Below are positions 61,301-64,000 of a stretch of DNA of 64,000 nt, piece by piece (positions within the stretch are counted from its first letter, which is position 1; every line of letters starts with the position of its first letter). The position numbers and the translations under genes are program-made. A model generated the notes under the pieces. The model was not told the DNA's origin, made no database searches, and worked only from the letters and a program-made list of their open reading frames with translations. Source of the DNA: Lotus japonicus (taxonomy: Eukaryota; Streptophyta; Magnoliopsida; Fabales; Fabaceae); assembly GCF_012489685.1 (NCBI RefSeq), contig NC_080043.1, positions 1,614,501-1,678,500 on the forward strand, read 5' to 3'.

Positions 61301-62290
61301 TTTTCCATCTGCAAGATAAACCTTTCCAAACTTTCCACATATATAGTTAGATAATAATTCTTTTGAAGGAATAGTATGAAAAGATGCACCTGAATCAATA
61401 ACTCATGAATCAACAGGACTATCCAAGCTGCAAATTAATGCGTCTGCTACTTCCTCAATTGCTGCATTAGCAGATTCATCATCATCTTGCCTCTTTTGGT
61501 AATTCTTCTTCTTCCTTGGGGCTTTGCATTGATTGGTGAAGTGACTTTTTTTGTCACAATTCCAGCAAGTGATGTCATTCCTGACTCTTGTCTGACTTCT
61601 TCCTCTTGATTTTGATCTGCCTCGGCCTTGACTTTGATTGTGACTCTTCTGGCTACCTCTTCCTCTACTTTCAGTATTCAATGCTGAACCGGAAGTGTTT
61701 GAAGACTCTCCTGAATCTTTCCTGCGAATATCTTCGCTTAAGATCAGGTCTCTGATGTCATCAAACTTCAGCTTGTTATCCCTTGTGGAGTTACTAACCG
61801 CAGTGACAGTTGCAGCCCAACTATCCGGTAAGGGTTGTAACAGACTCAAGGCCATCAATTCGTCGTCAAAGGTAATCTTCACTGACGATAGCTGCGAAAT
61901 AATTGTATTAAAGCTATTAATGTGTTCAGTTATAGAGTTACCTTCTCCCATTCTGAGATTGAATAGACGTCGTATCAGATGTACTTTATTGGCGGCAGAT
62001 GGCTTCTCGTACATATTTGATAATGCCTTCATCAGATCTGTAGTAGTCTTCTCATTCACAATGTTGAAGGCAACATTTTTGGATAACATCAATCTAATCA
62101 CACCAAGGGCCTGTCGATCTAACAGATCCCAGTCTTCCTGCTTCATGTCGTTTGGCTTCTTCCCTGTCAAGGGTTGATACAACTTCTTTTGGTACAGATA
62201 GTCCTCCATCTGCATCTTCCAAAACTCGAAGTCTCTGCCATCGAACCTCTCGATCTTCACCTTCCCTTCTTCTAGCGCCATTGCTCCCAC
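58336..62290 (-). pseudogene. Tnt1-like gag-pol polyprotein, broken
   Basis: Gag starts at 62290 (MGAMALEEGKVKIERFDG) and holds a CCHC knuckle (CWNCDKKSHFTNQC). The frame stops with TGA at 61403-61405, where Trp is expected, just before the protease motif DSGASFH. It continues in frame through integrase (WHQRLGHMSEKGM; DNGGEYDSQKF) to a TAA at 59765-59767, then reverse transcriptase (TAFIHGDLEEEIYM). A frameshift lies near 59450, and YVDDM follows near 59300. A TAG follows at 59037-59039, then RNase H (DADLGGDSDG). A second frameshift lies near 58530, before the final HIQMKYHFIRE block. At least three nonsense codons and two frameshifts make it non-autonomous. Confidence 0.93.
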
Positions 62291-62344
62291 TTCTTCATCT
62301 AAACTGAGGATCTATCCCACAAACCTAAAGCTCTTGATACCAAT

Positions 62345-62634
62345 TGTTGGGAGCAATAATAGAAAGGAGAGAAGAGAGAAAGAAATATCACACAGGAATT
62401 TTTAACGTGGTTCAGAACACAATGTGTGTACCTACGTCCACGGCTACACTAGGTAGTAATATTTCTCTTTGGTGTGTATAATGCTTACAATGAGGTGCTT
62501 ATATATAGTAGGAGTAAGTCAACCTCCTCCTTATTCTAAGCGATGTGGGACTTACAAATATACTACATAAGCGATGTGGGACTACAAATAGACTACATTT
62601 TTTTTTTGATAATAATAGACTACATAACATAACA
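62345..62634 (-). repeat. 5' LTR of copia element 2, with 27-bp insertion
   Basis: 290 bp. It matches the left LTR except for one T/C change, two extra bases (GA) in the GAGAGAAAGAAAT stretch and 27 extra bases at 62599-62625. The extra piece is a T run plus GATAATAATAGACTACAT, which repeats the adjacent TAGACTACAT. Confidence 0.93.
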
Positions 62635-62639
62635 GAATG

Positions 62640-63563
62640 ATCATTCTATATGAAAACATAAGAATAAATCATGACCGTTAAATTATAATTATAAATTATT
62701 AAGATTAAAATATTGAGTTATATGACTTTTAAAAAAGTTAATGACATTTTTAAGACTATTAAATTTTTTTATCTTAATTATTTATGATTAAATACAACGT
62801 TCATGACTTATCTTATATTTTCATATAAAAATAACTGTTTTTTTGAAATACATAAAAATAACTGCTTGTACACGTATGTCATAACAATAACTAATTTATT
62901 TGATATATACTTTTTAAATTGGACACATAATTGAGTCGAATAAAACAATTGAATGAGTTGCATTTTATTTCAAACAATTTAAACAAACTCAACATTTTAT
63001 TTTAGGACAAGACTTACATCAATTTCCTCATATTCCATTTCACTAAATTTTCCAATATATGGATAATTTCTTTAAAATAAAATAAAAGCTTAATGAATGT
63101 TATTCATTTTAGAAAAAACATTCTTCTGTCCGAATAAAGAACTTAATCGCATACACAAGAAAGTTAATCAATGCAAATGTTGACTACTAATTTGAATACA
63201 ACAAAATTAACTTCATGATAGATAAGACTATCTAATGTAATATAATAAGCAATATAACAAGTAATAATGTCAAATGAAATATTGTATTATTTCTGTCTAT
63301 AAATATTTGAAGAACTATATTTAAAACATATGAAAGTAGATATTAATACGACTTCGAATATGCTTCGAATATACTTTGAATATGAGAGAAATTTCACATG
63401 AGATGAGAGCTTCACTGTATACAGTATACGAAGTGACAAAGGCACCCCTACACCAATATACCTACGAAGGTGCAATGTTCCACTTCTATAAAATGGCCTC
63501 AAGGCGTGGTTGTGTTAGTTGTCAAGAGAAACTAACCGCCACTTAGAGAAGGATAACAGAACA
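62640..63563 (+). promoter_or_regulatory. Upstream region of the sulfate transporter gene
   Basis: AT-rich sequence between the copia element and the SULTR start codon. The last 100 bp (63460-63563) are less AT-rich and probably form the leader. Other than an inverted GTATACAGTATAC-like palindrome near 63418-63430, no element was identified. Confidence 0.35.
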
Positions 63564-64000
63564 ATGGGTATGAATTCCAACAGAGTAGAGCACTTTGATT
63601 GCTGCCATGAAACCGCCATAAAAATCCAACCTGAGACACCAATGAACATCATCCACCAAGTTCGGTTGCCACCAAAGAGAACCACACTCCTCAAACTCAG
63701 ACAAAGGCTGTCTGAAATCTTCTTCCCTGATGATCCACTCCACCGTTTCAAGAACCAAACTTGGTTAATGAAGTTGCTTCTAGGAATTCAATACTTCTTC
63801 CCCATTTTCCAGTGGGGTCCTCAATACAGCCTTGCACTTCTTCGCTCCGATCTCATCTCCGGTCTCACCATTGCTAGCCTCGCCATTCCTCAGGTATAGC
63901 AAGTTCATGTCAGTTTCTCTTTTCTCATAATCAATTCTGAAACCTGCTGCTTGCAAAAGCTTCTCACCATAATTGATTTTGACTTAAGCATTTCCAAACA
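63564..64000 (+). CDS. Group-3 sulfate transporter (SULTR3;4-like), exon 1 only
   Basis: Exon 1 runs 63564-63893 (110 codons) and ends exactly after IPQ at a GT donor (CAG|GTATAG). The rest of the gene is beyond the right edge. The start ATG is followed by a short variable part, then the conserved hydrophilic N-terminal stretch of plant SULTRs (VRLPPKRTTLLKLRQRLSE, FFPDDPLHRFKNQ) and the start of the membrane domain (GIQYFFPIFQWGPQYSL, LISGLTIASLAIPQ). These are SLC26-type H+-coupled anion transporters. Group 3;4 members, such as SPDT in rice and Arabidopsis, distribute phosphate at the plasma membrane, so sulfate may not be the substrate. The 3;4 subgroup is inferred from neighbours (NUP50, coatomer beta-prime), because the diagnostic C-terminus is not visible. 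Confidence 0.88.

Larger units (their letters stand above)
57991..62634 (-). mobile_element. Tnt1-like Ty1/copia retrotransposon, degenerate (4.64 kb)
   Basis: LTRs at 57991-58251 and 62345-62634, target duplication GAATG on both sides (57986-57990, 62635-62639), primer-binding site TGGTATCAAGAGC near 62330-62342 and a polypurine tract identify a complete insertion read from right to left. The LTRs differ by one substitution, a 2-bp indel and a 27-bp insertion in the right copy. The coding region has several stops and frameshifts. Confidence 0.96.

Noticed and set aside
1..64000. CRISPR arrays, operons, bacterial promoters or a phage-like system
   Set aside because: The sequence is plant nuclear DNA with spliced genes. 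No regularly spaced repeats of CRISPR type and no bacterial gene organisation were seen.

Overview
This window is nuclear DNA from a flowering plant. The genes are split by many GT-AG introns, the spacers are AT-rich, and LTR retrotransposons, a LINE remnant and several miniature inverted-repeat elements lie between and inside the genes. The repeat types and the WAT1/MtN21-type genes fit a eudicot and probably a legume; this is an inference, because no species marker is visible.

Layout. 1-8.4 kb: a tandem pair of WAT1-related (nodulin-21/EamA) membrane transporter genes on the minus strand. The first is cut by the window edge; the second is complete (7 exons, 379 aa). A hAT-type miniature element, a SINE-like sequence and a broken LINE separate them. 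9.3-13.0 kb: a membrane-anchored GT-B glycosyltransferase (5 exons, 697 aa). 17.3-21.0 kb: a CASC3/Barentsz (MLN51) exon-junction-complex protein (9 exons, 674 aa) with a GC-AG intron. 24.5-25.8 kb: a NUP50-type nucleoporin with a C-terminal Ran-binding domain. 30.3-39.3 kb: full-length coatomer beta-prime (24 exons, 928 aa) with a Ty3/gypsy remnant and a probable solo LTR in its introns. 41.6-44.5 kb: a tandem beta-prime copy that keeps the first ten exons and ends after the N-terminal WD40 propeller (307 aa). 45-63 kb: a repeat-rich block with a tandem LTR/PBS array, a Mutator-type miniature element, a very young Ty1/copia element with identical LTRs (48.1-53.3 kb), a tandem duplication, and an older Tnt1-like copia element (58.0-62.6 kb). 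63.6 kb to the end: exon 1 of a group-3 sulfate transporter (SULTR3;4-like) on the plus strand.

The genes do not form a pathway. Their order (glycosyltransferase, CASC3, NUP50, coatomer beta-prime, SULTR3) matches, from memory, homologues scattered over related Arabidopsis blocks (At3g15940-At3g15990, At1g52360-At1g52420, At1g79990-At1g80000), so this looks like an ancestral linkage block kept intact here. For each multi-exon gene I traced every exon by splice consensus and protein continuity, and each complete CDS sums to a multiple of three. No RNA gene, CRISPR array or operon was seen. The most unusual item is the propeller-only beta-prime COP paralogue, which looks like an intact gene and not a decayed one.
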